From the NCBI GenBank assembly GCA_025455065.1, contig JALONG010000027.1:1-63590 (forward strand): DNA of 63,590 nt. The letters are read 5' to 3'. Shown here piece after piece: positions 55,079-63,590 of the stretch (positions are counted from its first letter, which is position 1; each line of letters opens with the position of its first letter). The position numbers were made by a program, and so were the translations under genes. The notes under the pieces are model-generated. The model was not told the DNA's origin and made no database searches. It worked only from the letters and a program-made list of their open reading frames with translations. The stretch is from Candidatus Kapaibacterium sp. (lineage in GTDB: Bacteria; Bacteroidota; Ignavibacteria; Kapaibacteriales; UBA4661).

Positions 55079-55273
55079 TTATTCTTCCGAAGAGCCACCG
55101 CCGACCGTAATAACGCGGCGACCGTTGTAATAGCCGCAAGAAGGGCAAGCCGCGTGGGCGAGTTTCATTTCGCCGCAATTCGGGCATTCAACGAGTGTGG
55201 AAGCAACGGCTTTGTAGTGGGTGCGGCGCTTTGCGCTGCGTGATTTCGAGTGTCTGCGCTTGGGATTTGGCAT
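55079..55273 (-). CDS. rpmF: Ribosomal protein bL32
   Basis: A 64-residue large-subunit protein starting MPNPKRRHSKSRSAKRRTHY, with a zinc ribbon CPNCGEMKLAHAACPSC (two CxxC pairs). It is the zinc-binding form. It follows the yceD gene by 39 bp, the conserved pairing. The plsX-fabH genes that often complete this operon are far away in this genome. Confidence 0.97.
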   Translation of the reverse strand: MPNPKRRHSKSRSAKRRTHYKAVASTLVECPNCGEMKLAHAACPSCGYYNGRRVITVGGGSSEE

Positions 55274-55312
55274 GACCGTATCCTGAAAAAATCAATGAAT
55301 AGTTAATTGGTT

Positions 55313-55840
55313 TCACGTATCAAATTTGATGGATTTGAGCGCTGCCCAGCGTGGGTCGGTTTCCGGCTCGCCGTCGGCATTGGTTTTCGCAGCATTTTCA
55401 CTAAACTGCGGGAAAACCTGCTCAAAATCTTTATCGCGGTATTGCGGTGCGATGCGCCTCATTGGGAGGCTGATGGAAAGTTCTTGACGAACTTCATCGG
55501 TAATGTCAATGGTTGTGTCGTCCTCACGGATGTAAAAGGGCGGCTCAAGGTCAGTTTTATCGGCATTGAGGTTAGCAAGCATCGTGTTAGCGATGTATTC
55601 CAGCGAAAATGATGCTTGAATCGTTTCCTCAAATTCTTCACCGGAAACGTCGCAGAGCAGTTTGGCGGGCGCTTGGGCGCTAATGTCCATTAAATAGCGT
55701 TTCCCGTGTTTGCGCAGCGTCCCGGTAATCGAGACTGTTCCAAAAAATTCGGGTGCGACGTATTCCATTGCCGATACTTCTTCGGCAGCTTCGACAGGGT
55801 ATTTCCCGTCAGTCAAACCTTTGATAGAGACTATCACCAT
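55313..55840 (-). CDS. yceD: DUF177 (YceD) family protein, large-subunit rRNA accumulation factor
   Basis: A 175-residue DUF177 protein. Features are the early KGLTDGKYPVE segment, the acidic DDTTIDITDEVRQELSISLP stretch, and the end DPRWAALKSIKFDT, typical of the family. YceD proteins help 23S rRNA maturation or accumulation. The cysteines of the family's C-terminal region are absent here (LPMRRIAPQYRDKDF). It precedes rpmF by 39 bp. Confidence 0.85.
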   Translation of the reverse strand: MVIVSIKGLTDGKYPVEAAEEVSAMEYVAPEFFGTVSITGTLRKHGKRYLMDISAQAPAKLLCDVSGEEFEETIQASFSLEYIANTMLANLNADKTDLEPPFYIREDDTTIDITDEVRQELSISLPMRRIAPQYRDKDFEQVFPQFSENAAKTNADGEPETDPRWAALKSIKFDT

Positions 55841-55955
55841 AGCATATTACCACAGCAGTAGTGCGGAAACTTTCCGCAAAATCAAGACCAACAAAATTTT
55901 TTAGCGATAAAGACTTCAAATATATGTTTTTTGTCGGAGCTAAACAAAGAAAAAA

Positions 55956-56396
55956 TCATTTTTGCTGTGCTGTTGCGCTACTTCGACGAAGGAAATATGC
56001 CACGTGAAATGCCCAAACGATGAACAATATCTGCATAGAAAGCCGCATCCAAACAAGCCAAAGCGGTATAAAAAAGGGTGGCGCGGGGTTTCCGGAAAAT
56101 AACGCCGCATGGTCGGTCAAAACGTAGATGTGAACAGGCATATAGACTATCATTAAGCATCCCACAGACAACCACGCAATAAAGCGTGTGCTGCGCCGCC
56201 ACAGGAGCGCAATAATGCTAAATTCGGCGATTCCGCTTGCCAGAACCGCCTCGTGTGGAAAGGGGAGATAGGTGGGGTAGTACGCCTCAAACACCTGCGG
56301 AAAGAGCAGATGTACGGCTCCGGCAGCAGAAAGCAGCATTGTCCAAAACAGGCGCGAATACGGCTCATACAGGCGGGAAAATGACGGTAAAATCAT
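55956..56396 (-). CDS. DoxX-like four-helix membrane protein
   Basis: A 146-residue protein with four predicted membrane helices (LFWTMLLSAAGAVHLLFPQV, HEAVLASGIAEFSIIALL, IAWLSVGCLMIVYMPVHIYV and LWLVWMRLSMQILFIVWAFH). This layout matches DoxX-like/DUF4149-type small membrane proteins. The ATG at 56396 is chosen because the helices start soon after it and the upstream extension begins at a GTG. The precise function is unknown. Confidence 0.65.
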   Translation of the reverse strand: MILPSFSRLYEPYSRLFWTMLLSAAGAVHLLFPQVFEAYYPTYLPFPHEAVLASGIAEFSIIALLWRRSTRFIAWLSVGCLMIVYMPVHIYVLTDHAALFSGNPAPPFFIPLWLVWMRLSMQILFIVWAFHVAYFLRRSSATAQQK

Positions 56397-56526
56397 CTGT
56401 TTACGGTGGTTGTTTGTAAGGGAAATCCTGCACGGTAGGCATCCGGCGGCATCAAGCCGAAGGGAATCCACCAGAGCTATTACCTATCATAAGTGCTTGA
56501 TTACGGAAAACTGAGGCGAAGATTAG

Positions 56527-57165
56527 CTAATCGCAGGCTATTTCCATGACCAAGTCGCGCGTAACCGCCTTGTTGAGCCGGACAACTTCTTTGACAATCC
56601 GAAGTGTCTTCACGTTGGCAAGAGCATTCTCAACAATGACTCGAACTCTTGCTAAAAAAGTATTCCACTGTCGCTCATGCTCAGGACGTTCTTTCTTGCG
56701 CGGTTTCTTGCATGGCAAAAGTAGCGTTGCCTCGCCAAGCGTTAAGCCTTGAAAGCCGCTATCAGCCAGAAGAATGGTGATTGCCGAAAGTAAAAACACC
56801 GCATTATCCGCCATTTTTTTATCATGAACAGAGCCGTCGGTGCTCTGTCCAAGGTAGAGAATACGCTTGTTTGGAGCGGCTATGATGAGATTTTTTTCGG
56901 TATGTGTTTTTTTTTACCGCTATAGACTTTCTGCTGTTGCTCGTCTTTCGCAGGACGCTCTCGTAAACGCTCGGTAGCATCAAGGACAGCATATTCATAT
57001 GCTTCCAATATCTCTGGCAAATACTTTGCATCACGCTCCGGTGCCTGCCTCATTCGATAAAGCGCTCCGGCAAGAACAGGCAGCAAAACGTGAATCCATG
57101 TATTAGCGTGTGATTGCGGCATTGCAAAATCATGGGCTAGTTCTTGCTGAATCGGATTATTTTTG
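56527..57165 (-). mobile_element. Truncated IS5-like element with frameshifted DDE transposase
   Basis: The upstream frame encodes NPIQQELAHDFAMPQSHANT and WIHVLLPVLAG, then VLDATERLRERP and YSGKKK (first catalytic Asp). The other frame gives THTEKNLIIAAPNKRILYLG, DGSVHDKKMAD, ILLADSGFQGL (second Asp) and ARVRVIVENALANVK (Glu). The frames meet at a run of nine A on the minus strand (56907-56915). A -1 slip there gives GKKKTHTEKN, the expected DDE_Tnp_4 join. The N-terminal part of the transposase is missing; at about 57165 the sequence becomes the remnant of another gene. I see no clear terminal inverted repeats or target duplication. Confidence 0.8.
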
Positions 57166-57665
57166 CAAAAACTTGCGGATGTGCTGTGCTTTTTGTAACG
57201 AGAACGAAATATGCGATTCATCTTCGGTCGGATTAGTGCTGATACTGACAGAAAGCGCATCGGAGCGCCCTTTTGTCAATGTTGCTGCTTGCTGCTGCGC
57301 TACGCCGTTAAACCCTGTAAGGGAACTTACGGATTTTTCGGCAAGCATCGAAGCAGATTTGAGAATACGGTAAATGCGTGTTTCGGCAGGCTAGAACGGC
57401 GTATTATCATTGAGAATGTAATCCGGTACAAGGGAATTGCCGACCTGTGTCAGCATCGGAGCTGTATGCGTCGGCATCCCTGCCGGAATCATTGGGGGAA
57501 CGGTTGTTTGCAACAAAACAGGCGCACGCCAACTCAATTCTAAAGCAAGTACCGCCGAAACGCCGAGCCATCATTGACCATGTTGATAGCGATAATATAG
57601 AACGAATCGCCCCATCCGCGCTCCATCACCAGCATTTGGTGGTCTTGGAAGGGGAGCGCTGCCGT
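57160..57665 (-). pseudogene. Decayed T9SS-sorted secreted protein, cut by the IS remnant
   Basis: One frame gives AALPFQDHQMLVMERGWGDS and FYIIAINMVNDGSA. A one-base loss near 57560-57567 then shifts to SAVLALELSWRAPVLLQTTV and LVPDYILNDNTPF. After a TAG at 57391-57393 the frame resumes and ends with VSISTNPTEDESHISFSLQK, the start of a T9SS sorting domain. That domain stops at the boundary with the IS5-like remnant. The 5' part is also missing, because the fragment begins at the stop of the next T9SS gene. Its original function is unknown. Confidence 0.55.
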
Positions 57666-57666
57666 A

Positions 57667-58680
57667 TTACCTCCTCACCACCATTGGCACCGTCTGTACC
57701 AGCCCATCCGCAAAAAGCCGCACCCAATACACGCCATTCGCCAACGCCTCCGCACGGACGGGAAAACGATGCTCCCCGCTTGGTAGCTGCTCATCGGCTA
57801 TGGACAAAAGCACACGCCCCAAATTATCCACCAACGCAAGGCGCACACGCTTGGAAGACGCAAGCGAAAAGCGCACCTCTGCTTCATCGCTCACAGGGTT
57901 TGGTGCGAGGCTGAGGCTGTGTGCTGCTTCCTGCTCACGCACACCAACGGTGATACGGCTGGTTTGGAGGAGCGTGTCGAGTTGTTGGATGAAGTTGATG
58001 GTTGCTCCGTTAGATGGGAAAATTTCTTCACCAACAAAAGCAGCACCTACTCTATAAAATTCTTGAATCTGCTGTCCATTTTGACTATTAGAAATTGATG
58101 TTAAGCCATAACCTGTAGTGCCGTACCTAATCTGAAAAGTATAGGAACCGATTGTTACAAGAAATATCCACGAAACAGGATTACCATTAAGATCATACCC
58201 TACGGCACCTCTATTCAATCCAACAGTACACCCAATAGAGCAGTCGAAAAATGGGGTTTTCAAGTAAAACTTCTCATCTGCTTTGTAACTGGGGAGGTGT
58301 CTGAGCCGAACATATTCCGTATTCTCTTTCGGTACCCATTCATACAGTGCAGAATCATTCGCTCGCTCGAAACGGATTGTGTCAATTGGGGTAGTGGCAG
58401 TACGTGGTAAGCGATCTCTGAGATTTGCAGTCATCATCCAAGGGTCGCTATAGACTTTGGAGTAGATTTGCCCTTGAATGATTGTATCACCGATGACTTT
58501 CTCAAAAAAATATCCCGCAATGCGGCTTGTATTTTGATAGTAGTAATAGAAGATATTCCCTCTTCTGAGGTCTTTTAGTGGACGTTGGGCAAAAACTGTC
58601 GGGGCAGTTTCACTCAGCAGACAGACCAATAGAATCCAAGCAAGCAGGGAGCGCAGAATAGTACAACGACGATGTGCCAT
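57667..58680 (-). CDS. Secreted protein with T9SS type A sorting domain
   Basis: A 337-residue exported protein with a signal peptide (to about TVFAQ), a middle part of unknown fold (residues about 35-250) and a C-terminal T9SS sorting domain. The sorting domain starts LSLAPNPVSDEAEVRFSL, continues RVRLALVDNLGRVLLSI and ends LANGVYWVRLFADGLVQTVP. The middle part has no motif that I recognise. The ATG at 58680 directly precedes the signal peptide. A decayed T9SS gene and IS remnant follow immediately. The T9SS machinery itself is not in this window. Confidence 0.8.
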   Translation of the reverse strand: MAHRRCTILRSLLAWILLVCLLSETAPTVFAQRPLKDLRRGNIFYYYYQNTSRIAGYFFEKVIGDTIIQGQIYSKVYSDPWMMTANLRDRLPRTATTPIDTIRFERANDSALYEWVPKENTEYVRLRHLPSYKADEKFYLKTPFFDCSIGCTVGLNRGAVGYDLNGNPVSWIFLVTIGSYTFQIRYGTTGYGLTSISNSQNGQQIQEFYRVGAAFVGEEIFPSNGATINFIQQLDTLLQTSRITVGVREQEAAHSLSLAPNPVSDEAEVRFSLASSKRVRLALVDNLGRVLLSIADEQLPSGEHRFPVRAEALANGVYWVRLFADGLVQTVPMVVRR

Positions 58681-58944
58681 GATGAAACGCCTTAAAAAAA
58701 ATGAGGATAGTTTTTCGTATGGTTGGCTGGTGTGCAAGGTAATTTTCTGAACAAGCCGTACTCAAGACACGCATGGGCAGTTGAGACGCGAAAATTCCTT
58801 GTGCTGAGGGAGAACCTTTTTTCAATATCAACAAACTTACGACAACATTTTCGGACAGACAAGGCATTTTTTACCGGAAGAGATGTTTTTCCGAAGAGAA
58901 GACAAACCCCAACATAAACACCGTTTTTGGCAGTCAAAACAAAA

Positions 58945-58979
58945 AAAACGGCTCAAAACTCTAGGTTTCAAGCCGTTTT
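58945..58979 (-). terminator. Terminator of ssrA
   Basis: A 9-bp stem (AAAACGGCT at 58945-58953 with AGCCGTTTT at 58971-58979) is followed on the minus strand by a T-run. It lies directly after the 3' end of tmRNA. The rest of the spacer up to 58680 shows no gene. Confidence 0.88.
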
Positions 58980-58982
58980 GTG

Positions 58983-59347
58983 TGGAGATGGCGAGAATCG
59001 AACTCGCGTCCAAAGTGCGTAGAACGCTGATACTACGTGTGTAGTCGCTTTACGACATTCGCTTTCGTCTTCGCCAAACGACAGGCAGACAATTGCTAGA
59101 AGCAGTGAATCGAATGTGCAAGCCTGTTCCACACCAGCACATCGCTCTGTTTAAGTTTTACACCCGCTAGCTAACCCGAACAGATACACGTTAGGCGGAT
59201 GCGTAATGGCGCTCTAAATTAAGCAGCCATTGCGTAGGAGTAAGTGTTGCCACTTAGAATTTGCCAGTTGAATTTACGTGCGCCACCGGCGAAGCACGAC
59301 ACGCATCATACGCTCTATCATCACCCTGTCGAAACCATTGCATCCCC
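58983..59347 (-). ncRNA. ssrA: Transfer-messenger RNA (tmRNA)
   Basis: About 365 nt on the minus strand. The 5' end GGGGATG pairs with CATCTCC at the 3' end to form the acceptor stem (one wobble), and the T-arm sequence GGCGAGAATCGAACTCGCG (as read on the plus strand) is tRNA-like. The tag frame at 59219-59251 reads GNTYSYAMAA then TAA, with Gly (GGC) as the likely resume codon. tmRNA frees ribosomes stalled on broken messages and tags the products for degradation. The one-piece form is seen, not a permuted one. The CCA end is not encoded exactly (CAC follows the discriminator base). Confidence 0.95.
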
Positions 59348-59403
59348 GAAAAAAGGATAAAGGATAAGGGCAGAAAGATAAAGGCGAACGACCTTTCTCA
59401 GAT

Positions 59404-62400
59404 TTAGTCTATACGGAATTTTCTGGTTAATTGTTGCAAATTCGCTGACAAGCTTTTCAGTGATTCTGCGGCATCGGCAACTTCGGTAATTTCTTTCGTG
59501 AATTGTGCTAATGTGTGCGTCATATCGTCCACATTGCGGCGTATTTCCTCGCTTGTCGCAGCTTGCTCTTCGCTCGCGGCGGCGACTTGGGTTGTGATGC
59601 TGGCAACCTTTTCCGTTTGGTCAATAATACTCCCCAAAGCAACACCGGCTTTTTCTGCAAGGCGCTTGCCTGCTTGTGTTTCGCGTGTGCCTTGCTTCAT
59701 AATTTTCACCGTTTCGCCGATGTCTTCTTGAATTTGCTTGACCATCGTGGTAATCTGCTTTGTTGCTTTAGTTGTACTTTCGGCAAGTTGGCGCACTTCG
59801 TCGGCAACAATCGCAAAGCCTTTACCGTGTTCTCCCGCACGAGCCGCTTCAATAGCCGCGTTCAGCGCCAGAAGGTTTGTTTGATTGGCAATAGAGTTAA
59901 TCACTTCGATAATATCGCCAATTTCAATGCTGCGCTCACCCAAACGCTGTACCGTATGCGCCGAAGCCTGCACAACAGCACTGATTTTGTTGATACCCTC
60001 AATCGTCTGCTCCACAATTTTTCCGCCTTCTTTGGCATTTTCACCGGATTCCGTCGCAATCGAAGCCACCAGCGTAATGTTCCGCGAAGTATCGTGAATC
60101 GTGTGCGCCATTTCGTTAATCGCTCCACGAACTTCCGTTACTTGCATATTTTGCTGCTGTGCAGCGCGGGACATATGCTCTACCGAACCGGAAATATCAC
60201 GGCTTTCACGGGCAGCAGTATTCACCGATTCGCTCACTTGCTTTATCATCCCCGCGATATTTTCTGCGGCTTTGGTGAAGCCGTCGTACAAACGCCCAAT
60301 ATCGTCACTGCTTTTGGGGATAAGGTTAATGTTCAAATTCCCCGATGCAAAGCGTGTCATTTCTTGCAATAACTCTTCGACCGATGAAGCGAGATACTGC
60401 CGTTGTGATTCGGATTCCCGCACGGCAACTTCTACTTTTTTCTCAACACTTTCTTTCTCCACAAGCGTTGCCTCGTGCGCCGTGCGTAAATCCACAACCA
60501 TTTCATCAATTCGCTTGTTAAGTTCTGCTTCACGCTTTTCTGCGCTTTTGATACGGATTCGGTACGCCTGATACACGCCCCCGACAACAAGCCCCAAGCA
60601 AATAAGCCCAAACCACCATGTTTGGTAAAAATACGGACGGAAATAGAAGGCTAGTTCAGCACCCGTATCATTCCAAATACCATCATTGTTACAGGCTTTG
60701 ACTTTGAACGTGTAACTTCCGGGGGAGATATTGGTGTAAAATGCCGAACGGCGCGTTCCTGCCTCAACCCAATCTTTGTCAAATCCTTCCAGCATATACT
60801 TAAACCGTACTTTTCCCGGAAAAAGCAAGCTTAACCCTGTAAAATGGAATTCAAAATTTGTCTTTCCCGCAGGAATGGTGACCTCACCGTCGTGCGGAGT
60901 ATAAATATCCTTGTCCACGATAAGTTCTTCCACAACGACGGGGGGGGCAAGGGTATTTTTCGGGATATTATTCGGGTCAATAATAGCAGCACCGGAAACA
61001 GTAGGGAACCAAAACTTTCCTTCGCTGTCTTTAATAGACGGGAATTGATTACCGCCATTACACTCCGAACTGCGCATTCCGTCAAGTTTCCCATAGAGTA
61101 CGGCGGTAGTAATGTTAGGGGTTTGACCGTCTAAAAATTTGTTCAAATCTCCCTTGGAAACTTTGATGATACCTTTGTTACAGGTCATCCAAAGGTTATT
61201 ATTGTCATCTTCCAAAATTGAATATTCCGTATCGTCCGGCATACCGTCTTTCGCTCTTGCGGCAGTAAATTTGCCGTCTTTGTAGCGACTAATCCCGCCG
61301 CCGTTTGTCCCAACCCACAATACGCCGTCTTTATCCTCGTGCATTGCCATCGCAACACTGCCGGACAATCCTTGGTCTGTGGTAAGTGCCGTAAATTTCC
61401 CATTATCGTAGATGGCTAAACCACCGCGTGTGGCTATCCATATTTTACCGTCTTTGCGCTGCATAATGCGGTAAATTGTACCGTGTGGCAGACCGTCTTT
61501 GGTTGTATAAGTCGTGTACACACCATTACGCAAGACTGTCAATCCGTCACGGTTACAACCAATCCACAGGGAGCCGTCAGGGTGTTGAAATGTTACACGA
61601 ACAAAGTTACCGGCAATGCCGTCTTTTTGCGTTAATATCGTCAATTTACCATTGACAAGTTTTGCCAGCCCTTTTTCTTGCGTTCCAAAATACATCGTAC
61701 CATCAGCACCTTCACCAATAGAACGAATGCTATTTGTCGGTAAGCCGTCTTTGTCATTATACACCCGAATAACACGACCGTTATGCACCTGATTAACACC
61801 ACCACCATTAGTCGGAATCCAAATATCCCCTTTGCTATCACGAAACAGTCCCCAAAGCATGGGGAATGATAGTCCTTCCGGCACACCAAACGGCGTAAAC
61901 TTCCCGTTTTTAAGACGATTCAAACCGCCGGCGCTCGTACCAATCCAAATGCTACCTTCACGGTCTTCATAGATATATTGAATTTCGTCACTACCCAAAC
62001 CATCTTTGTCAGTTAATGTTTCCGCCCGACCACTCTTTATACGGCTCAGTCCGGCATTTGTCCCGACAAAGAAATTCCCACGCGAATCTTCATACACAAA
62101 TAAAACAAAGCTGGAAAGCATTCCGGAGTTTTCTTTGTTGTAAAGTGTCGTAAATTGACCGTTCTCAAACTTTTGCGCGCCATCGTCCGTCGCAAGCCAA
62201 ATTTCACCATTGCGCACATTGTAAAACACATCGCTGATACGTTCATGAACTAAACCATTCGTCTTCATATAACGACGGAATGTACCGTTATTCATAGTAA
62301 AAAAGCCTTGGTATGTCGCTATCAACAGCGTACCGTCTTTGCTTTCCTTAATGCGCGATACCATAAATCCGTCGGGTGCACCATTACCCGTTACTTTCTC

Positions 62401-62943
62401 AAATTTATCGCTTTGTGTGTTAAAACGAAATATACCGTTATTGGAACCAACCCATATAGTTCCTTTACTATCTTGGAAGATTGTGGAAACATCACCATCA
62501 ATTCCTTGCTCTTTGCTATAATTTTTGAAAACACCTTTGGAATAAACGCTAATTCCACCAACGTATGTACCGACCCAAAGTTTCCCCTCCTTATCCTCAC
62601 AAAGCGCATATACATTATTTTCCTTGATGCCTTCGGTATGCTGTTTGTCAAAAACCGTAAAGCGTACACCGTCAAACCGCACAACTCCTTCTTGAGAACC
62701 AAACCACAAATATCCGTCGCGTGTTTGGAGAATCGTCTGCACGGCGTTTTGGGGTAATCCTTGGTCTTCGCGCCAAACTTCGAGAATATACTGCGTAAGG
62801 CGTTTTTGCGGGTCAAGCCCCGTAGCGGTCTGCGCCGTAACGTGAGTGTGGGAGAGGCAAAACCAGCATAGCACGAACAACGATAAACAGACAGTACGCC
62901 CGAAGCGCGTTGGGAAATTAGCAGACGGCAATGTTTTGACCAT
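59404..62943 (-). CDS. Beta-propeller chemoreceptor: Reg_prop repeats, Y_Y_Y, HAMP-like, MCP signalling domain
   Basis: A 1179-residue membrane receptor. After a signal peptide (to about HVTAQ), about fourteen Reg_prop repeats (WFGSQEG, WVGTYVG, WVGSNNG, WIGTSAG, WIATRGG, WVGTNGG) form probably two seven-bladed propellers. A Y_Y_Y domain (near [13 protein letters not shown] to [12 protein letters not shown]) and a transmembrane helix near residue 778 follow. The cytosolic part has a HAMP-like segment (about 850-905) and an MCP domain with the tip [20 protein letters not shown], then [20 protein letters not shown] (about 1014-1050). These outer domains normally drive histidine kinases; here they feed a CheA-binding coiled coil. 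There is no CheR-docking pentapeptide, and no che genes lie nearby. The ATG at 62943 is used; the upstream extension starts at a TTG. Confidence 0.88.
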   Translation of the reverse strand: MVKTLPSANFPTRFGRTVCLSLFVLCWFCLSHTHVTAQTATGLDPQKRLTQYILEVWREDQGLPQNAVQTILQTRDGYLWFGSQEGVVRFDGVRFTVFDKQHTEGIKENNVYALCEDKEGKLWVGTYVGGISVYSKGVFKNYSKEQGIDGDVSTIFQDSKGTIWVGSNNGIFRFNTQSDKFEKVTGNGAPDGFMVSRIKESKDGTLLIATYQGFFTMNNGTFRRYMKTNGLVHERISDVFYNVRNGEIWLATDDGAQKFENGQFTTLYNKENSGMLSSFVLFVYEDSRGNFFVGTNAGLSRIKSGRAETLTDKDGLGSDEIQYIYEDREGSIWIGTSAGGLNRLKNGKFTPFGVPEGLSFPMLWGLFRDSKGDIWIPTNGGGVNQVHNGRVIRVYNDKDGLPTNSIRSIGEGADGTMYFGTQEKGLAKLVNGKLTILTQKDGIAGNFVRVTFQHPDGSLWIGCNRDGLTVLRNGVYTTYTTKDGLPHGTIYRIMQRKDGKIWIATRGGLAIYDNGKFTALTTDQGLSGSVAMAMHEDKDGVLWVGTNGGGISRYKDGKFTAARAKDGMPDDTEYSILEDDNNNLWMTCNKGIIKVSKGDLNKFLDGQTPNITTAVLYGKLDGMRSSECNGGNQFPSIKDSEGKFWFPTVSGAAIIDPNNIPKNTLAPPVVVEELIVDKDIYTPHDGEVTIPAGKTNFEFHFTGLSLLFPGKVRFKYMLEGFDKDWVEAGTRRSAFYTNISPGSYTFKVKACNNDGIWNDTGAELAFYFRPYFYQTWWFGLICLGLVVGGVYQAYRIRIKSAEKREAELNKRIDEMVVDLRTAHEATLVEKESVEKKVEVAVRESESQRQYLASSVEELLQEMTRFASGNLNINLIPKSSDDIGRLYDGFTKAAENIAGMIKQVSESVNTAARESRDISGSVEHMSRAAQQQNMQVTEVRGAINEMAHTIHDTSRNITLVASIATESGENAKEGGKIVEQTIEGINKISAVVQASAHTVQRLGERSIEIGDIIEVINSIANQTNLLALNAAIEAARAGEHGKGFAIVADEVRQLAESTTKATKQITTMVKQIQEDIGETVKIMKQGTRETQAGKRLAEKAGVALGSIIDQTEKVASITTQVAAASEEQAATSEEIRRNVDDMTHTLAQFTKEITEVADAAESLKSLSANLQQLTRKFRID

Positions 62944-63127
62944 AGTACATCCTTGATGCTGTGCAGAAGAGGTAAGGCTTGTGAGAGCAAGCAAGAAAAT
63001 TAAGAAAATTTTACACAAAAAACTAATTCTTTACACTCCCGTTAGGGCTATCGCATGAACATCCACAAACCGCATAAAACCTTGCGATTGCAACAAGGGG
63101 TTGCAACCCAATGTCATCAACTTAAGA

Positions 63128-63590
63128 TTAAATGATTGTTTTTGCGTTACTTGGATGCTTGAGGTGCGGATGTTTTCTCTTTCGATTCGATGTTGTGGAG
63201 GTACGATTGTTTCGGATGGGGACTTTATGCTTCAAGAGCGCCTTGCGCAGGTCGTCCATGATGTTCTGCATCTCTTTGGTATCTTCACAAATCACCAAGG
63301 CAATTAAGCGCAAGCGCAGTGAAGAGACAGCTTGCGTGATATTGATAGCGTACAAATGCTTGCGTTCTTTGGTAGCATTATATTCTTCAAGTTCCTCTCG
63401 GACATCGTAGAGTGCCAGAGCAAGGAAATTTGCCAGCAGCATCGCTGCGTAGAGGTCTTGCATGACTCCTTGGAATGAGGTTGAACTGAAATCTTCCAAA
63501 TGAAGGACGCTTTTCACAACATCATACTGGGTTTCCAGCCCCCAACGCTCGTGATAGAGGGCGAGAAGTTCGTCAGGGGTAATATCCGGG
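63128..63590 (-). mobile_element. IS4-type transposase, C-terminal part (runs off right edge)
   Basis: The minus-strand frame is open from the window edge to the stop at 63128. It contains LALYHERWGLETQYDVVKSV, the Y-(2)-R-(3)-E-(6)-K region of IS4-family DDE transposases, including the catalytic Glu. HLEDFSSTSFQGVMQDLYAA follows. It ends in a basic tail. The rest of the element lies beyond the window, so completeness is unknown. Confidence 0.85.

Noticed and set aside
58983-59347. A tRNA gene suggested by the T-arm-like sequence
   Set aside because: The 5' partner of the acceptor stem is 350 nt away and a tag reading frame lies between them, so it is tmRNA.
62944-63018. A second signal peptide upstream of the chemoreceptor
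   Set aside because: The extension begins at a TTG and duplicates a signal peptide. The ATG at 62943 gives a complete one.

Overview
This window looks like a chromosome segment of a member of the Bacteroidota/Chlorobiota (FCB) group, perhaps near Ignavibacteria or Kapabacteria. The evidence is type IX secretion (T9SS) C-terminal sorting domains on two secreted proteins, TonB-receptor and DUF4249-type envelope proteins, two Reg_prop/Y_Y_Y beta-propeller receptors, TAnnTTTG-like promoter boxes, and few clear Shine-Dalgarno sequences. The lineage is an inference; no rRNA is present to settle it. Most of the window is ordinary chromosome. The accessory parts are an outer-membrane/surface cluster, a nuclease pair between gltD and gltB, a broken toxin gene, two insertion-sequence remnants and three repeat-filled spacers.

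Layout. 0-2.2 kb: a TonB-dependent receptor running off the left edge, with an in-frame tandem repeat, a DUF2946-like partner, and a macrodomain protein. 2.3-14.9 kb, almost all on the minus strand: fabH, plsX, a FAD/Fe-S D-lactate-dehydrogenase-like oxidoreductase, a bifunctional homocysteine methyltransferase/MTHFR, a GDP-mannose pyrophosphorylase, an MBL-fold hydrolase, an SDR, aat and pfkA. Three spacers here carry a palindromic repeat family. 15.2-34.7 kb, plus strand: a propeller histidine kinase, a LuxR-type response regulator, an IPT/TIG T9SS protein, an outer-membrane barrel, a 2008-residue secreted protein, a fibronectin-III protein, a Wzi-like barrel and a CusB-like adaptor. 34.7-41.8 kb: an exonuclease, selD, a DUF4249 lipoprotein, mrdA (PBP2), a DedA protein and gltD.

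42.0-46.0 kb: a duplicated PD-(D/E)XK-like gene pair, a secreted amidase next to a cytochrome P460 lipoprotein, and a DUF433 antitoxin with a truncated DUF5615 toxin. 46.1-56.4 kb: gltB with a palindromic operator-like upstream region, a split-transketolase N-terminal subunit, a second GDP-mannose pyrophosphorylase, alr, a MaoC hydratase, rpmF, yceD and a DoxX-like protein. 56.5-63.6 kb: a truncated IS5-like element joined to a decayed T9SS gene, an intact T9SS protein, tmRNA (ssrA), a beta-propeller chemoreceptor and an IS4-type transposase running off the right edge.

The most unusual items are: the 1179-residue receptor joining a double Reg_prop propeller and Y_Y_Y domain to an MCP signalling domain; the two-component plus surface-protein cluster at 15-33 kb; the nested palindromic repeats; the operator-like palindromes before gltB; the nuclease duplicate that lost its predicted catalytic Asp; and the homocysteine methyltransferase lacking its usual zinc cysteines.
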